Source: Acheta domesticus (taxonomy: Eukaryota > Arthropoda > Insecta > Orthoptera > Gryllidae). From it: a stretch of DNA of 64,000 bases. The number at the start of each line of letters is the position of its first letter. The stretch's first letter is position 1. The notes below the pieces were generated by a model that saw only the letters and a program-made list of their open reading frames with translations, had not been told where the DNA came from and searched no databases. The DNA lies in contig JAHLJT010000631.1 in the NCBI GenBank assembly GCA_031308135.1, positions 147,504,580 to 147,568,579 on the forward strand, given 5' to 3'. Position numbers and translations under genes: made by a program. Positions 25,401 to 40,000 of the stretch are shown here, one piece after another.

Positions 25401-28400
25401 AGTTGGGTATCGAAAGCGATAACACTCGCATGCTAAGAGAGCGCTTTTTTAATGGAGCAACGTCTCTTCATTGCGGATTTTGAAGGTATTAGCCCTATAA
25501 ATCACAACATTTGAGTTCTATTTTTAAAAATTCATACGAATTTAAAGGAGTTGGGTATCGAACGCGATAACACTCGCATGCTAAGCGAGCGCTTTACTAA
25601 TGAAGCTACCTTTCCCCTTTGCGAATTTCGAAGGTATTAGCCTTATATATCACAACATTTGTGTTCTAATTAGAAAAATTCATAGAATTTTCAAGAAGTT
25701 GGGTATCGGACACGATGATTCACGCATGCAAAGCAAGCGCTTTACTAATGGAGCTACGTCTTCCCTTTTGCGGATTTTGAAGGTATTATCCTTATATTTC
25801 ACTACATTTGTGTTCTATTTAGAAAAGTTCAAAGGAATTTAAAGAGGTAAGGTATCGAACGCGTAAACTCTCGCATGCTAAGCAAGCGCTTTGCTAATGG
25901 AGCTACGCCTCCCCTTTGCGAACTTTGAAGTTATTAGCCTAATATATCACAACATTTGTGTTCTATTTAGGAAAATTCAAAGATATTTAAAGATGTTGGG
26001 TATCGAACGCGATAACACTCACATGCTAAGCAAGCATTTTACTAATAGAGCTACGTCTCCCATTTGCATATTTTGAAGGAATTAGCTTTATATATCACAA
26101 CATTTGTGTTATATTTAGAAAATATCAATAATAATTATAGAAGTTGGGTATCGAACGCGATAACACTCGTATGCTAAGCAAGCGGTTTACTAATGGAGCA
26201 ACGTCTCCCCTTAGCGGAGTTTCGAGGTATTAGCCTTATATATCTCAACATTTGTGTTCTATTTAGGAAAATTACTAGTAATTTAAAGAAGTTGGGTGTC
26301 GAACGCGATAACATTCGCAAGCTATGCAAGCGCTTTACTAATGGGGCTACGTGTCTCCTATGCGGATTTTCAAGGTATCAGCCTTATGTATCACATCATT
26401 TGTGTTCTTTTTAGAAAAAGTCACAGAAATTCCAAGAAAAGGATCATCGAACGCGATAACATTCCAATGTTAAGCAAGCGCTTACTATTGGAGCTACGCT
26501 CCCCCTTTGCGGATTTTGAATGTATAAGCTTTATATATCAAAACATTTTTTTTCTATTTTGAAAAATTCATAGAAATTTAAAGAAGTTAGGTATCGAACG
26601 CGGTAACACTCGCCTGTTAAGCAAAGGTTTTACCAATGGAACTATGTGTCTTTTTTGCGGATTTTGAAGGTATTAGCCTTATATATCACAAAATTTGTGT
26701 TCTATTAAGAAAAATCAATAGAAATTCAAAGAAGTTGGGCTTCGAACGCGATAACACTCGCATGCTATGCAAGCACTTTACTAATAGAGCTACGTCCCCT
26801 CTTAGCGGTTTTTGAAAGCATTAGCCTTATATATCACAATATTTGTTATCTATTTAGGCAAATTCATAGAAAATTTTAGAAGTTGGGTATCGAACGCGAT
26901 AACTCTTGCATGCTAAGCAAGCGCTTTACTAATGAAATACCGTCTCCTCTTTGCGGATTTTTTGCGGTAATAGCCTTGCATATCACATTTGTGCTCTATT
27001 TAGAAAAATATATAGAAATTGAAAGGACTTGGGGATCGAACGCGAAAACACACGCATGCTAAGCAAGCGTTTTACTAATGGAGCAACGTCTCTCCTTTGC
27101 GGATTTTGAAGGTATCAGCCTTATATATCACAACATTTGTGTTCTATTTAGAAAAATTCATTGTAATTAAGAGAAGATGGGTATCGAAACGCGATCACAC
27201 ACGCATGCTAAGCAAGCGCTCTACTAATAGAGCTACGCCTTCCCTTTGCGTATTTTGAAGGTATTAGCCTTATATATCACAACATTTGTGTTCTATTTAG
27301 AGAAATTCATAGAAACTTAAAGAAGTTTGGTATCGAACGCGATAACACTCGCATGTTAAGCAAGCGCTTTACTAATGGAGCCACGTGTGCCCTTTTGCGG
27401 ATTTTCAAGGTATTAGCCTTATATATCACAACATTTGTGTACTTTTTAGAAAAATTCACAGAAATTTAAGGAAGTGAAGCATCGAACGCGAAAACATTCG
27501 CATGCTAATCAAGCGCTTTACTAATGGAGCTACGCCTCACCTTTGCGAATTTTGAAGGTATTAGTCTTATATATCACAACATTTGTGTTCTATTTAGAAA
27601 AAATTCACAGAAAGTTAAAGAAGTTGAGTATCGAACGCGATAACACTCACATGCTAAGCACACGCTTTACCAATGGAGCTACGTCTCTCCTTTGCTGGTT
27701 TAGAAGGTAATAGCTTTATATATCACAACATTTGTGTTATATTTAGAAAAATTCATAGTAATTTATAGAAGTTGGGTATCGATCGCAATTACATTCGCAT
27801 GTTAAGCAAGCGCTTTACAAATATAGCTACGCCTCACCTTGGCGGATTCGGAAATTGTTAACCTTATATATCACAAAAATTGTGTACTATATAGAAAAAT
27901 TAATAGAAATTTGAACAAGTTGGGTAGCGAACGCGATAACACTCGCATGCTAAGCAAGCGCATTACTAATGGAGCTACGTCTCCGCTTTGCCGGTTTTGA
28001 AGGTATGAGCCTCATATATCACAACATTTGTTTTCTATATAGGGAAATTGATGGAAATTTAAAAATTTGGGTATCGAACGGGATAACACTCGCATGCTAA
28101 GCAAGCGCTTTACTAATGGAACTACGCCTTTCCTTGGCGGTTTTTGAATGTATAAGCCTTATATATCACAACATTTGTGTTCAATTTAGAAAAATTCAAA
28201 GGAATTTTAAGAAGTATGCTATCGAACGCGATAACTCCCGCATGCTAAGCAAGGGATTTACTAATTGAGCAACGCCTCCCCTTTGCGGACTTTGAAGGTA
28301 TTAGCCTTTTATATCACAACATTTGTGTTCTATTTAGGGAAATTCATAGAAATTTAAAGAAGTTGGGTATTGAATACGATAACACTCGCATGCTACGCAA

Positions 28401-31400
28401 GAGCTTTACTAATGGAGCTACGTGTCTCCTTTGCGGATTTTGAAGGTATTAGCCTTATATATCACAACATTTGTGTTCTATTGAGAAAAGTTCATAGAAA
28501 TTTAAACAAATTCGGTACCGAACGCGATAACACTCGCATGCCAAGCAAGCGTTTTACTAATGGAGCTGCTTCTCACTTTCGGGATTTTAAGGTAAAAGCC
28601 TTATATACCATAACATTGGTGTTCTATATAGAAAAATTCATAGAAATTGAAAGAAGATGAGTATCGATGGCGATAACACTCGCTTGCTAAGCAAGCCCTA
28701 CACTAATGGAGCCACGCCTCCCCTTCGCGGATTTCGAAGGTATTAGCCTTATATATCGCAACATTTGTTTTCTATTTAGAACAAGTCACAGAAAGTTAAA
28801 GAAGTTGGGTATCAAACGCGATAAACTCTCGGATGCTAAGCAAGCGCGTTAGTATTGGAGCTACGGCCCCCTTGGCGGATTTTGTAGGACTTAGCCTTAT
28901 ATATCACAACATTTGTGTTCTACTTAGAAAAATTCATAGAAATTTATAGAAGTTGGGTATCGAAAGCGATAACACTCGCATGCAATGCAAGCGCTTTACT
29001 AATGGAGCTACGCCACCCTTTTGCAAATTTTGAAGGTATTAGCCTTTTATATCACAACATTTGTGTTCTAATTAGAAAAATTCATAGAAATTGAAAGAAG
29101 TTGCGTATCGAATGCGATAACATTTGCATGCTGAGCAAACGCTTTACTAATAGAGCTACGCCTCACCTTTGAGGATTTTGAAGGTATTAGCCTTAAATAT
29201 CACAACATTTGTGTTCTATTTAGAAAATTTCATAGATATTTAAAAAAGTTCGCTAACGAACGCGATAACTCTCGCATGCTAAGCAAGCGCTTTACTAATG
29301 GAGCTACGCCTCTCCTTTGTGGACTTTGATGGTATTAGCCTTATATATCACAACATTTGTGTTCTATTTAGAAAAATCCATAGAAATGTTAAGAAGTTGG
29401 GTATCGAAAGCGACAACACTCGCATGCTAAGCAAGCCCCTAACTAATGGAGCTACGCCCGCCCTTGGCGGATTTTGAAGGTATTAGCCTTATATATCACA
29501 ACATTTGTGTTCTATTTAAAGAAATTCCCAGAAATTTAAAGAAGTGTAGCATCGAACGCGATAGCACTATCAAGCTTAGCATGCGCTTTTCTAATCGAGC
29601 TACGCCACCCCTTTGCGGATTTTGATGGTATTAGCGTTATATATCACAACATTTGTGTTCTATTTAGAAAAATTTTTAGTAATGTAAAGAAGTTCGGTAT
29701 CGAAAGCGATAACCCTCGAATGCTATGCAACCACTTTACTAATGGAGCAACGCCTTCCCGTTGCGGGTTTTGATGGTAATAGCCTTATATATATCAACTT
29801 TTGTGTTCTATTTAGAAAAATCCATAGAAATTTAAAGAAGTTCGGTATCGAACGCGATAACACTCGCATGCTAAGCAAGCGCTTTACAAATGAAGCTTCG
29901 CATTCCCTTTGCGGATTTTGAAGGTATTAGCCTTATATATCACAACATTTGTGTTCTATTTAAAGAAATTCCCAGAAATTTAAAGAATTGTGGCATCAAA
30001 AGCGATAACACTCGCATGCTAATGAAGCGCTTTACTAATGGAGCTACGTCTCCAATTGCGGATTTTAAAGGTAATAGCCTTATATATCACAACATTTATG
30101 TTCTATTTCGGAAAATGTATGGAAATTTAAAGAATTTGGGGATCGAACGCGATAACATTTGCATGCTAAGCAAGCATTTTACTAATAGAACTGCGTTTCA
30201 CCTATGCGGATTTTTAAGGTAATACCTTTATATACCACAACATTTTGTTCTATATAGAAAAATTCATAGAAATTGATAGAAGCTGCGTATTGAACGCGAT
30301 AACACTCGCATGTTAAGCAGGCGCATTTCTAATAGAGTTTCGACTCTCCTTTGCGGATTTCGAAGGTATCACAACATTTGTGTTCTATTTAACAACGAAG
30401 ATATCACAACATTTGTGTTCTATTTAAAAAAAATTCATAGAAATTTGTAGAAGTTCGTTATCGGACGCGATAACACTGCTAAGCAACCGCTCTACTAATA
30501 GAGCAACGGCCCCCTTTGCGGATTTTGAAGGTATTTGCCTTATATATTCCAATATTTGTGTTCTACATAGAAAAATTCATAGAAATTTATAGAAGTTGGG
30601 TATCGAAAGCGATAACACTCGCATGCTAAGCAAGCGCTTTTTTAATGGAGCAACGTCTCTCCTTTGCGGATTTTGAAGGTATTAGCCCTATATATCACAA
30701 CACTTGATTTCTATTTAAAGAAATTCCCAGAAATTTAAAGAAGTGTAGCATCGAACGCGATAGCACCGCAAGCTAAGCATGCGCTTTTCTAATCGAGCTA
30801 CGCCTCCCGTTTGCGGATTTTGATGGTATTAGCCTTATATATCACAATATTTGTGTTCTATTTAGAAAAATTCATAGATATTTAAGGTAGTTGGGTATTG
30901 AGCGCTATAACACTAGCATGCTAAACAAGCGTTTGACTAATGGAGCTACGCCTCCATTTTGTGGATTATGAAGGTATTAGCATTGAATATCACAACATTT
31001 GTGTTCTATTCAGAGAAATTCGTAGAAATTGGGTATGGAACGCGAAAAAACTCGCATGCTAAGTAAGTGATTTGCTAATAAAGCTACGTGTTTCCTTTGC
31101 GGATTTTGAGGGTATTATCCTTATATATCACAACATTTGTGTTCTATATAGAAAAGTCCATAGAAATTTAAAGAAGTTAGATATCGAAAGTGATAACACT
31201 CGCATGCTAAGCAAGCGTTTACTAATGGAGCTACGTCTCCCTTTCGCGGATTTTGAAATTATTTGGATTATGTATCACAACATTTGTATACTATTTAGAA
31301 AAATTCACAGAAATTTAAAAAAATGGAGCATCGAACGCGATAACACCCGCATGCTAAGCAAGCGCTTTACTAAAGGAGCTACGTCTCCCCGTTGCGGATT

Positions 31401-33388
31401 TTGAAGGTAATAGCCCTATATATCACAACATTTTTGTTCTATTTTGAAAAATTCATAGAAATTTAAAAAAGTTTGGTATCGAACGCGATATCACTCGCAT
31501 GCTAAGCAATCGCCTTACTAATGGAGCTACGTCTCCCCTTCGCGAATTTTGAAGGTAATAGCTTTATGTATCACAACATTTTTGTTCTATTTAGAAAAAT
31601 TCATAGAAATTTAAAGAAGTTGGGTATCGAACGCGATAACATTCGCATGCTAAGCAACCGCTTTACTAATGGCGCTACGACACTCCCGTTCGGTTTTTAA
31701 AGGTATTAGCCTTATTTATCACAACATTTGTGTTCTATTTAGAAAAATTCATAGAAATTTAAAGAAGTTGGGTATGGAACACGATAACCCTCGCATGCTA
31801 AGCAAGCGCTTTACTAATGGAGCTACGTCTCTCCTTTGCGGATTTTGAATGTATTAGCCTTATATATTACAACATTTGTGTTCTACTTAGAAACATTAAT
31901 AGAAATTTAAAGAAGTTGGGTGTCGAACACGATAACCCTCGCATGCTAAGCAAGCGCTTTACTAATGGAGCTACGTCTCTCCTTTGCGGATATTAAATTT
32001 ATTAGCCTGATATATTACAACATTCGTGTTCTATTTAGAAAAATTAATAGAAATTTAAAGAAGTTGGGTATCGATCGCGATAACCCTAGCATGCTAAGCA
32101 AGCGTTTTACTAATGGAGCTACGTCTCTCCCTTGCTGACTTTACAGGTATTGAGCTAATTCTCTCCTTAGAGGACTTAAAAGTTATTAGCCTTATATATC
32201 ACAATATTTGTGTTTAATTTAGAAAAATTCATAGAAATTTATAGAAGTTGGATATTGAACGCGATAACACTCGCATGCTAAGCAAGCGCTTTACTAAAGG
32301 AGCTACGTCTCCCCTTTGCGGATTTTGAATGTAATAGCCTTATATATCACAACATTTGTGTTCTATTTAGCAAAATTCATAGAAATTTAAAGAAGTTGCT
32401 TATCGAACGCAATAACACTCGCATGCTGAGCATGCGCTTTTGTAAAGGAGCTACGCCTCCCCTTTGCGGATTTTGAAGGTATTAGCCTTATATATCTTAA
32501 CATTAGTTTTCTATATAGAAATATTAATAAAAATTTAAAGAAGTTGGGTATCAAACGCGAAAACACTAGCATGCTAAGCAAGCGCTTTACTAATGGAGCT
32601 GCGTCTCTCCCTTGCCTATTTTACAGGTATTAGCATTATATATCACAACATTTGTGTTCTATTTAGAAAAATTCATAGAAAATTAATGAAGCTGTTTATC
32701 GAACGCGATAACACTCGCATGCTAAGCAAGCTCTTTACTAATGGAGCTACGTCACCCCTTTGCTGATTTTGAAGTCATTAACCTTATATATCACAACATT
32801 TGTGTTCTATTTAGGAAATACATAGAAATTTAAAGAAGTTGGGTATAGAACGAAAACTCTTGCATGGTAAGCAAGCACTTTACTAATAGAGCGACGTCTT
32901 TCCTTTGCGGATTTTGAAGGTATTAGCCTTATATATATTACAATATTTGGGTTCTATTTAGAAAAATTCATAGAAATATAAAGAAGTTGGTTATTGAACG
33001 CGAAAACACTCGCATGCTAAGCGAGCGCTTTACTAAAGGAGTTACGCCTCACCTTTGCGGATTTTGTAGATATTAGTTTTATATATCACAACATTTGTGT
33101 TCTATTTAGAAAAATTCATGAAAATTTAAAGAAGTTGGGTATGGAACGCAATAACATTCGCATGCTGAGCACGCGCTTTAGTAATGGAGATACGCCTCCC
33201 CTTTGCGGATTTTGAATGTATTAGCCTTATAGATCACAACATTTGTGTTCTATTTAGAAAAATACAATACATATAGATTTAAAGATGTTGTGTATCGAAC
33301 GCGAAAACACTCGCATGCTAAGCAAGCGCTTTACTAATGGAGCTGCGCCCCGTTTTGCGGATTTTGGAGGTATTAGCCTTATATATCA
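22457..33388 (-). repeat. tRNA-Ala(AGC)-derived satellite array, segment B
   Basis: Continuation of segment A on the other side of the BEL/Pao insertion, same polarity (tRNA-like sense on minus), about 73 monomers. Local duplications occur, for example at 30370-30420 where the ACAACATTTGTG block is duplicated at short range. The array ends inside a monomer at ATATATCA (33388), where unrelated AT-rich sequence begins. No gene is visible. Confidence 0.95.
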
Positions 33389-33488
33389 ATTTCAACTATA
33401 GACTGTCTCCATTGATTTGTTGAATTATAAAAAAGTTCCAAATATTTATAGGCAGTCTTAAACAAAATATATTTGTTATCTTGACAAC

Positions 33489-33520
33489 GTTTCGGAGAGT
33501 ATTTATGTCACCATCATCAG
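33489..33520 (-). ncRNA. hammerhead-ribozyme-like core
   Basis: The minus strand reads CTGATGA, then GGTGA…TCTCC capable of forming stem II with one mismatch, then CGAAAC. CUGAUGA and GAAAC are the two conserved core strings of a hammerhead ribozyme. I do not find the matching stem I/III strand with a GUH cleavage site directly upstream, so it is at best a partial or two-copy-dependent motif. Confidence 0.4.
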
Positions 33521-33850
33521 GTCATTAAATTCATTACATCACAATCTATAAGATAAAATAAAATTACAAATAATAAATCTTCAAATCTCTACAAATTTGC
33601 ATTAATTTTAAAAACTTTAAACTAAATAATAATAATCAATTTAAGGGAAGTACGTAGTAAAAAAATAATATACTCACATGATATAATATATTACATCAAA
33701 AAATAATAAATTGAAAAAAAGTACGTAGTAAAAATTTAATACTCACATGAATTTGTAGATTATAAAATAAATTATTAAACAAGTCCACGTTTACTACGTA
33801 AAAAAAACATGAAGATTGTTGCGTATTGAGAATAACTTAATTTCAAATAT

Positions 33851-34050
33851 CTATTCAAAAAATTTGTATTTTTTAATAAATTTGTTTAATATAGAATCAT
33901 AACTCTTAGAAAACTGATTACATTCAATTTTAAAATTCATAGAAGGATATATTTTTATAAACAAAGGTTCTAGAGTTAGTGTCGAATACCATTTGTGTTC
34001 TGTAATCAATATTGAAGGGTTGAGAAAATCAATAATATGATCGTGTTTTG
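33851..34050 (-). pseudogene. C-terminal coding fragment in the junction insert
   Basis: About 65 residues open on the minus strand after the satellite ends, containing LEPLFIKIYPSMNFKIECN and ending YKFFE before a stop. The wording resembles the tail after a GIY-YIG endonuclease in Penelope-like proteins (LE..YI), but no catalytic residue is present in the fragment, so this is a guess. It begins at the satellite junction and lacks its own start, as expected for a 5' truncation. Confidence 0.35.
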
Positions 34051-37000
34051 AAAGGGGAGGCGTAGCTCCATTAGTAAAGCGCTTGCTCAGCATGCGAGTG
34101 TAAACGCGTTCGATACGCAAATTCTTTAAATTCCTATGAATTTTTTTAAATAGAACACAAATGTTGTGATATATAAGGCTAATACCTTCAAAATCCGGTA
34201 AAAGGGAGGAGTAGCTCTATTAGTAAAGCGCTTCCTTAGCAAGCGAGTTTTAGCGTGTTCGGTACCCAACTTCTATAAATTTCTATGAATTTTTCTAAAT
34301 AGAACACAAAGGTTTTAATATATAAAGCTATTACCTTGAAAATCCGTAAAGTGGAGGCGTAGCTCCATTAGTAAAGCGCTTCCTTAGCATGCGAGTGTTA
34401 TCGCGCTCGATACCCAACTTCTATAAATTTCAATGAATTTTTCTAAATAGAACACAAATGTTGTGATATATAAGGCTATTACCTTTAAAATACGCAAAGG
34501 GAAGATATAGCTCCATTAGCAAAGCGCTAGCTTAGAATGCGAGTGTTATCGCGTTCGATACCCAAAATCTTTATATTTCTATGAATTTTTTAAATTGAAA
34601 AAAAATGTTGCGATATAAAGGGTTAATACCTTCAAACTCCGCAAAGGGGAGGCGTAGCTCCATTAGTAAAGCGCTTGCTTAGCATGCGAATGTTATCGCG
34701 TTCGATGCTCCACTTCTTTAATCTTCTGTGAATTTTTTATATAGAACACAAATATTGTGATATATAAGGCTAATTCCTTCAAAATTCACTAAGGGGAAGC
34801 ATAGCTCCATTCGTAAAGCGTGTGCTTAGCATGCGAGTGTTATCGCGTTCGATTACCAACTTCTACAAATTTTTATGAATTTTTCTAAATAGAACACAAA
34901 TGTTGTAATATATAACGCTAATACCTTCAATATCTGCGAAAGGGTGGCGTAGCTCTATCAGTAAAGCGCTTGCTGAGAATGCGAGTGTTATCGCGTCCGA
35001 TACACAACTTCCTTAAATTTCTATGAATTTTTCTAAATAGAACACACATGTTATGATATATAAGGCTAATACCTTGAAAATGTGCTAAGGAAAGACGTAG
35101 ATCCATTAGTAAAGCGCTTGCTTAGCATGCGAGTGTTATCGCATTCGATACCCAACTTCTTTAAATTTCAATGAATTTTTCTAATTAGAACACAAATGTT
35201 GTGATATAAAGGGCTAATACCTTAAAATTCCGCAAAGGGGAGGCCTATCTCCAGTAATAAAGCGCTCGCTTGGCATGCGAGTGTTATCGGGTTTGATACC
35301 CAACTTCTTTAAATTCCTATGAATTTTTCTTAATAGAACACAAATGTTGTGATATATAAGGCTAATAATTTCAAAATCCGCAATGGAGAGACGTAGGTCT
35401 TTAGTAATTCGCTTGCTTAGCAACCGAGTGTTTTCGCGTTCGATGACCAACTTCTTTAAATTTCTATGAATTTTTCTAAATAGAAAACAAATGTTGTGAT
35501 ATATAAAGCTAATACCTTCAAAATCCGCAATGAAAAGGCGTATAATCATTAATAAAGCGCTTGCTTAGCATGCGAGTGTTATCGTGTTTGATATCTAATT
35601 TCTATAAATTTCTATGATTTTTTCTAATTAGAACACAGATGTTGTCATATATAAGGTTAATACCTTCTAAATCCGCAAGGGGGAGGCGTAGTTGCTTTAG
35701 TAAAGCGCTTGCTTAGCATTCGAGTGTTATTGCGTTCGTTACCCAACATCTATAAATTTTTATGAATTTTTCTAAATAGAACACAAATGTTGCGTTATAT
35801 TAGGCTAATACCTTCAAAATCCGCAAAGAGGAGGCGTAGCTCTATTAGTAAAGCGCTTGCTTAGCATGCGAGTGTTTTCGCGTTCGATACCCAACTTCTT
35901 TAAATTTCTATGAATTTTTCTAAATAGAACACAAATGTTGGGATATATAAGGCTAATACCTTCAAAATCCGCAAAGGGGAAGCATAGCGCCATTAGGAAT
36001 GAGCTTGCTTAGCATGCGAGTGTTATCGTTTTCAATACCTAACATCTATAAATTTCTATCATTTTTTCTAAATAGACCACATATGTTGGTATTTATAAGG
36101 CGAATACCTTCAAAATCCGCACAGAAGAGGCGTAGCTCCATTAGTAAAGCGTTTGCTTAGCATGCGAGTGTTAACGCGTTCGATACCTAACTTCTTTAAA
36201 TTTCTATGAATTTCTCTAAATAGAACACAAATATTGTTATATATAAGGCAAATACTTTCAAAATCCTTAAAGGAGAGACGTAGCTCCATTAGTAAAGCGT
36301 ATGCTTGCCATGCGAGTATTTTCGCGTTGTACCCCAACTTCTTTAAATTTCTATGAATTTTTCTAAATAGAACACAAATGTTGTAATATATTAGGCTATT
36401 ACCTTTGAAATCCGAAATGGAGAGACCTAGCTCCCATTGGTAAAGCGCTTGCTTAGAATGCGAGTGTGAGCGCGTTCGATACCCATCTTCTTTAAATTTC
36501 TATGAATTTTTTTAAAAAGATCACAAATGTTGTGACATATAAGGCTAATGCCAACAAAATCCGCAAAGGGGTAGCATAGCGCCATTAGTAAAGCGCTTGC
36601 TTAGCATGCGAGTGTTATCGTGTTCAATACCTAACATCTATAAATTTCTATGATTTTTTTCTAAATAGAACCCATATGTTGTGATTTATAAGGCGAATAC
36701 CTTCAAAATCCGCTAAGGGGAAGCGTAGCTCCATTAGTAAAGCGCTTGCTTAGCATGCGAGTGTTATCGCGTTCGATACCCAACTTCTTTAAATTTCTAT
36801 GAATTTTTCTAAATTGAACACAAATGTTGCGATATATAAGGGTAATACCTTCAAAATCCGCAAAGAGGAGGCGTAGCTCTATTAGTAAAGCGCTTGCTTA
36901 GCATGCGAGTGTTTTCGCGTTCGACACCCAACTTCTTTAAATTTCTATGAATTTTTTAATAGAACACAAATGTTGTGATATATATGGCTAATACCTCCAA

Positions 37001-40000
37001 AATCCGCAAAGGAGAGACGTAGCTCCTTTAGTAAAGCGCCTGCTTAGCTTGCGAGTGTTTTCGCGTTCGATAACCAACTTCTATAGATTTCTATGAATTT
37101 TTCTAAATAGAACACAAATGTTGTGATATATTAAGCTATTACCTTTCAAAACCGAAATGGAGAGACGTAGCTCCATTAGTAAAGCGCTTGTTTAGAATGC
37201 GAGTGTTATCGCGTTCGATACCCAACTTCTTTAAATTTCTATGAATTTTTCTAATTAGAACACAAATATTGTGATATATAAGGCTAATCTCTTCAAAATA
37301 CGCAAAGGGGAGCCGTAGCTTCATTAGTAAAGCGCGTGCTAAGCATGCGAGTGTTATCGTGTTCGATACCCAACTTCTTTAAATTTCTATGAATTTTTCT
37401 ACATAGAACACAAATGTTTTGATATATAAGGCTAATACCTTCAAAATCCGCAAATGACAGATGTAGCTCCATTAGCAAAGCGCATGCTTAGCTTGCGAGT
37501 GTTTTCGCGTTCGATAACCAACTTCTATAGATTTCTATGAATTTTTCTAAATAGAACACAAATGTGATATATTAAGCTATTACCTTTCAAAACCGAAATG
37601 GAGAGACGTAGCTCCATTAGTAAAGCGCTTGTTTAGAATGCGAGTGTTATCGCGTTCGATACCCAACTTCTTTAAATTTCTATGAACTTTTCTAAATAGA
37701 ACACAAATGTTGTGATATATAGGGCTAATACCTTAAAAACCCGCAAATGGGATGCGTAGCTCCATTAGTTAACCGCTTGCTTAGCTCGCGAGTGATATCG
37801 CGTTCGATACCCAAGTTCTTTAAATTTCTATGAATTTTTCACATTAGAACACAAATGTTGTTATATATAAGGCTAATACCATTAAAATCCGCAAAGGGGA
37901 GGCGTAGCTCTATTAGTGAAGCGCTTGCTTAGCATGCGAGTGTTATCGCATTCAGTACCCAACTTCTATAAATTTCTTTGAATTTTTCTAAATAGAACAC
38001 AAATGTTGTGATATATCATGGTAATACCTTCAAAATTCGCAAAACGGAGGCGTAGCTCCCTTAGTAAGGCGCTTGCATAGCATGCGAGTGTTATCGCGTT
38101 CGATACCCAACTTCTTTAAATTTCTATGAATGTTTCTAAATAGAACACAAATGTTGTGATATATAAGGCTAATACCCTCAAAGTCCGCAAAGGAGAGGCG
38201 TAGCTTCATTAGTAAAGCGCTTGCTTAGCATGCGAGTGTTATCGCATTCGATACCCAACTTCTAAAATTTCTATGAATTTTTTAAATAGAACACAAATGT
38301 TATGATATATAAGGCTAAAACCTTCAAAATCCGCAAAGGGAATGCGAAGCTTCATTGGTAAAGCGCTTGCTTAGCATGCGAGTGTTATCGCGTTCGATAG
38401 CCAACTTCTTTAAATTTCAATGAATTTTTCTAAATAGAACAAAAATGTTATGATATATAAGGCTAATACGTTCAAAATACGCAAAGGAGAGACGTAGCTC
38501 CCTTAGTAAAGCGCCTGCTTAGCATGCGAGTATTATCGCTTTCTATACCCAACGTCTTGAAATTCCTATAAAATTTTTCTAAATAGAACACGAATGTTGT
38601 GATATATAAGGCTAATACCTTGAAAATCCGCAAAGGGGTACCATTGCTCCATTAGTAAACCGCTTGCTTAGCACGCGAGTGTTATCGTGTTCAATAACTA
38701 ACATCAATAAACTTCTATGATTTTTTCTAAATAGAACCCATATGTTGTGATTTATAAGGCGAATACCTTCAAAACCGCAAAGGGGAGGCGTAGCTCCATT
38801 AGTAAAGCGTTTTCTTAGCATGCGGGTGTTATCGCGTTCGATACTCAACTTCTTTAAATTTCTATTAATTTTTCTAAATAGAAAACCAATGTTGTAATAT
38901 ATGAGGCTATGACCTTCTAAATCCGCAAAGGGGAGGCGTAGTTCCATTAGTGTAAGCGCTTGCTTAGCATGCTAGTGTTATCGCGTTCGATACCCATCAT
39001 CTATAAATTATTATGAATTTTTCTAAATTAAACACAAATGTTGTGATATATAAGGCTAAAACCTTCAGAATCCGCCTAGGGGAGGCGAAGCACCATTAGT
39101 GTTATCGCGTTCGATATCCAACGACTTTAAATTTCTATGAATTTTTCTAATAGGATACAAATGTTGCGATATATAAGGCTAATACCTTCAAAATCCGCAA
39201 AGAGGAGGCGTAGCTCTATTAGTAAAGCGCTTGTTTAGCATGCGAGTGTTTTCGCGTTCGCTACCCAACTTCATTAAATTTCTTTGAATTTTTCTATATA
39301 GAACACAAATGTTGTGATATATAAGGCTAATACCTTCGAAATCCGCAATGGGGAGGCGTAGCTCCATTAGTAAAGCGCTCGCTTATCATGCGAGTGTTAT
39401 CGCGTTCGATATCCCACTTCTTTTCATTTCTATGAATTTTTCTAAATAGAACACAAATGTTGTGATATATAAAGCTAATACCTTCAAAATCCGCAAAGGA
39501 GACACGTAGCTCCATTAGTAAAACGCTTGCTTAGCACGCGAGAGTTATCGCGTTCGATATCTAACTTTTTAAATTTCTATGAATTTTTCAAAATAGAACA
39601 CAAATGTTGTGATATATAATACTAATGCCTTCAAAATCCGCAAACGAGAGACGTAGCTCCCTTTGTAAAGCGCTTGCTTAGCATGCGAGTGTTATCGTTT
39701 GCGATACCCAACTTCTTTAAATTTCTATGAATTTTTTAAAATAGATAAAAAATATTGTGATATATAAATCTATTACCTTCAAAATCCGCAAATGTATGAA
39801 GCAGCTCCATTAGTAAAGCGCTTGTTTAGCATGCGATTCTTATCGCGTTTGTTGCTCCACTTCCTTCAATTTCTGTGGATTTTTCATTATAGAACACAAA
39901 TGTTGTGATATATAAAGCTAATACCTTTAAAATCCTCAAACGTGAGGCGTAGCTCCATTACTAAAGCGCTTGTTGAGCATGCGAGACCAACATCTTTAAA

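Larger units (their letters stand above)
33389..34050 (-). mobile_element. candidate 5'-truncated Penelope-like element at the polarity switch
   Basis: A 662-bp insert of non-satellite DNA between oppositely oriented arrays. On the minus strand it starts with a short C-terminal coding fragment (stop at 33851-33853), continues through an AT-rich 3' region and carries a CTGATGA…CGAAAC core at 33489-33520. The order coding tail, then hammerhead-like motif, is what is known for Penelope-like elements. The 3' region also has two copies of AAGTACGTAGTAAAAA (near 33647 and 33717) and an inverted copy TTTACTACGTAAA (about 33789), plus an AGACTG/CAGTCT inverted repeat near the end. The identification rests on this architecture, not on a recognised reverse transcriptase. 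Confidence 0.4.
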
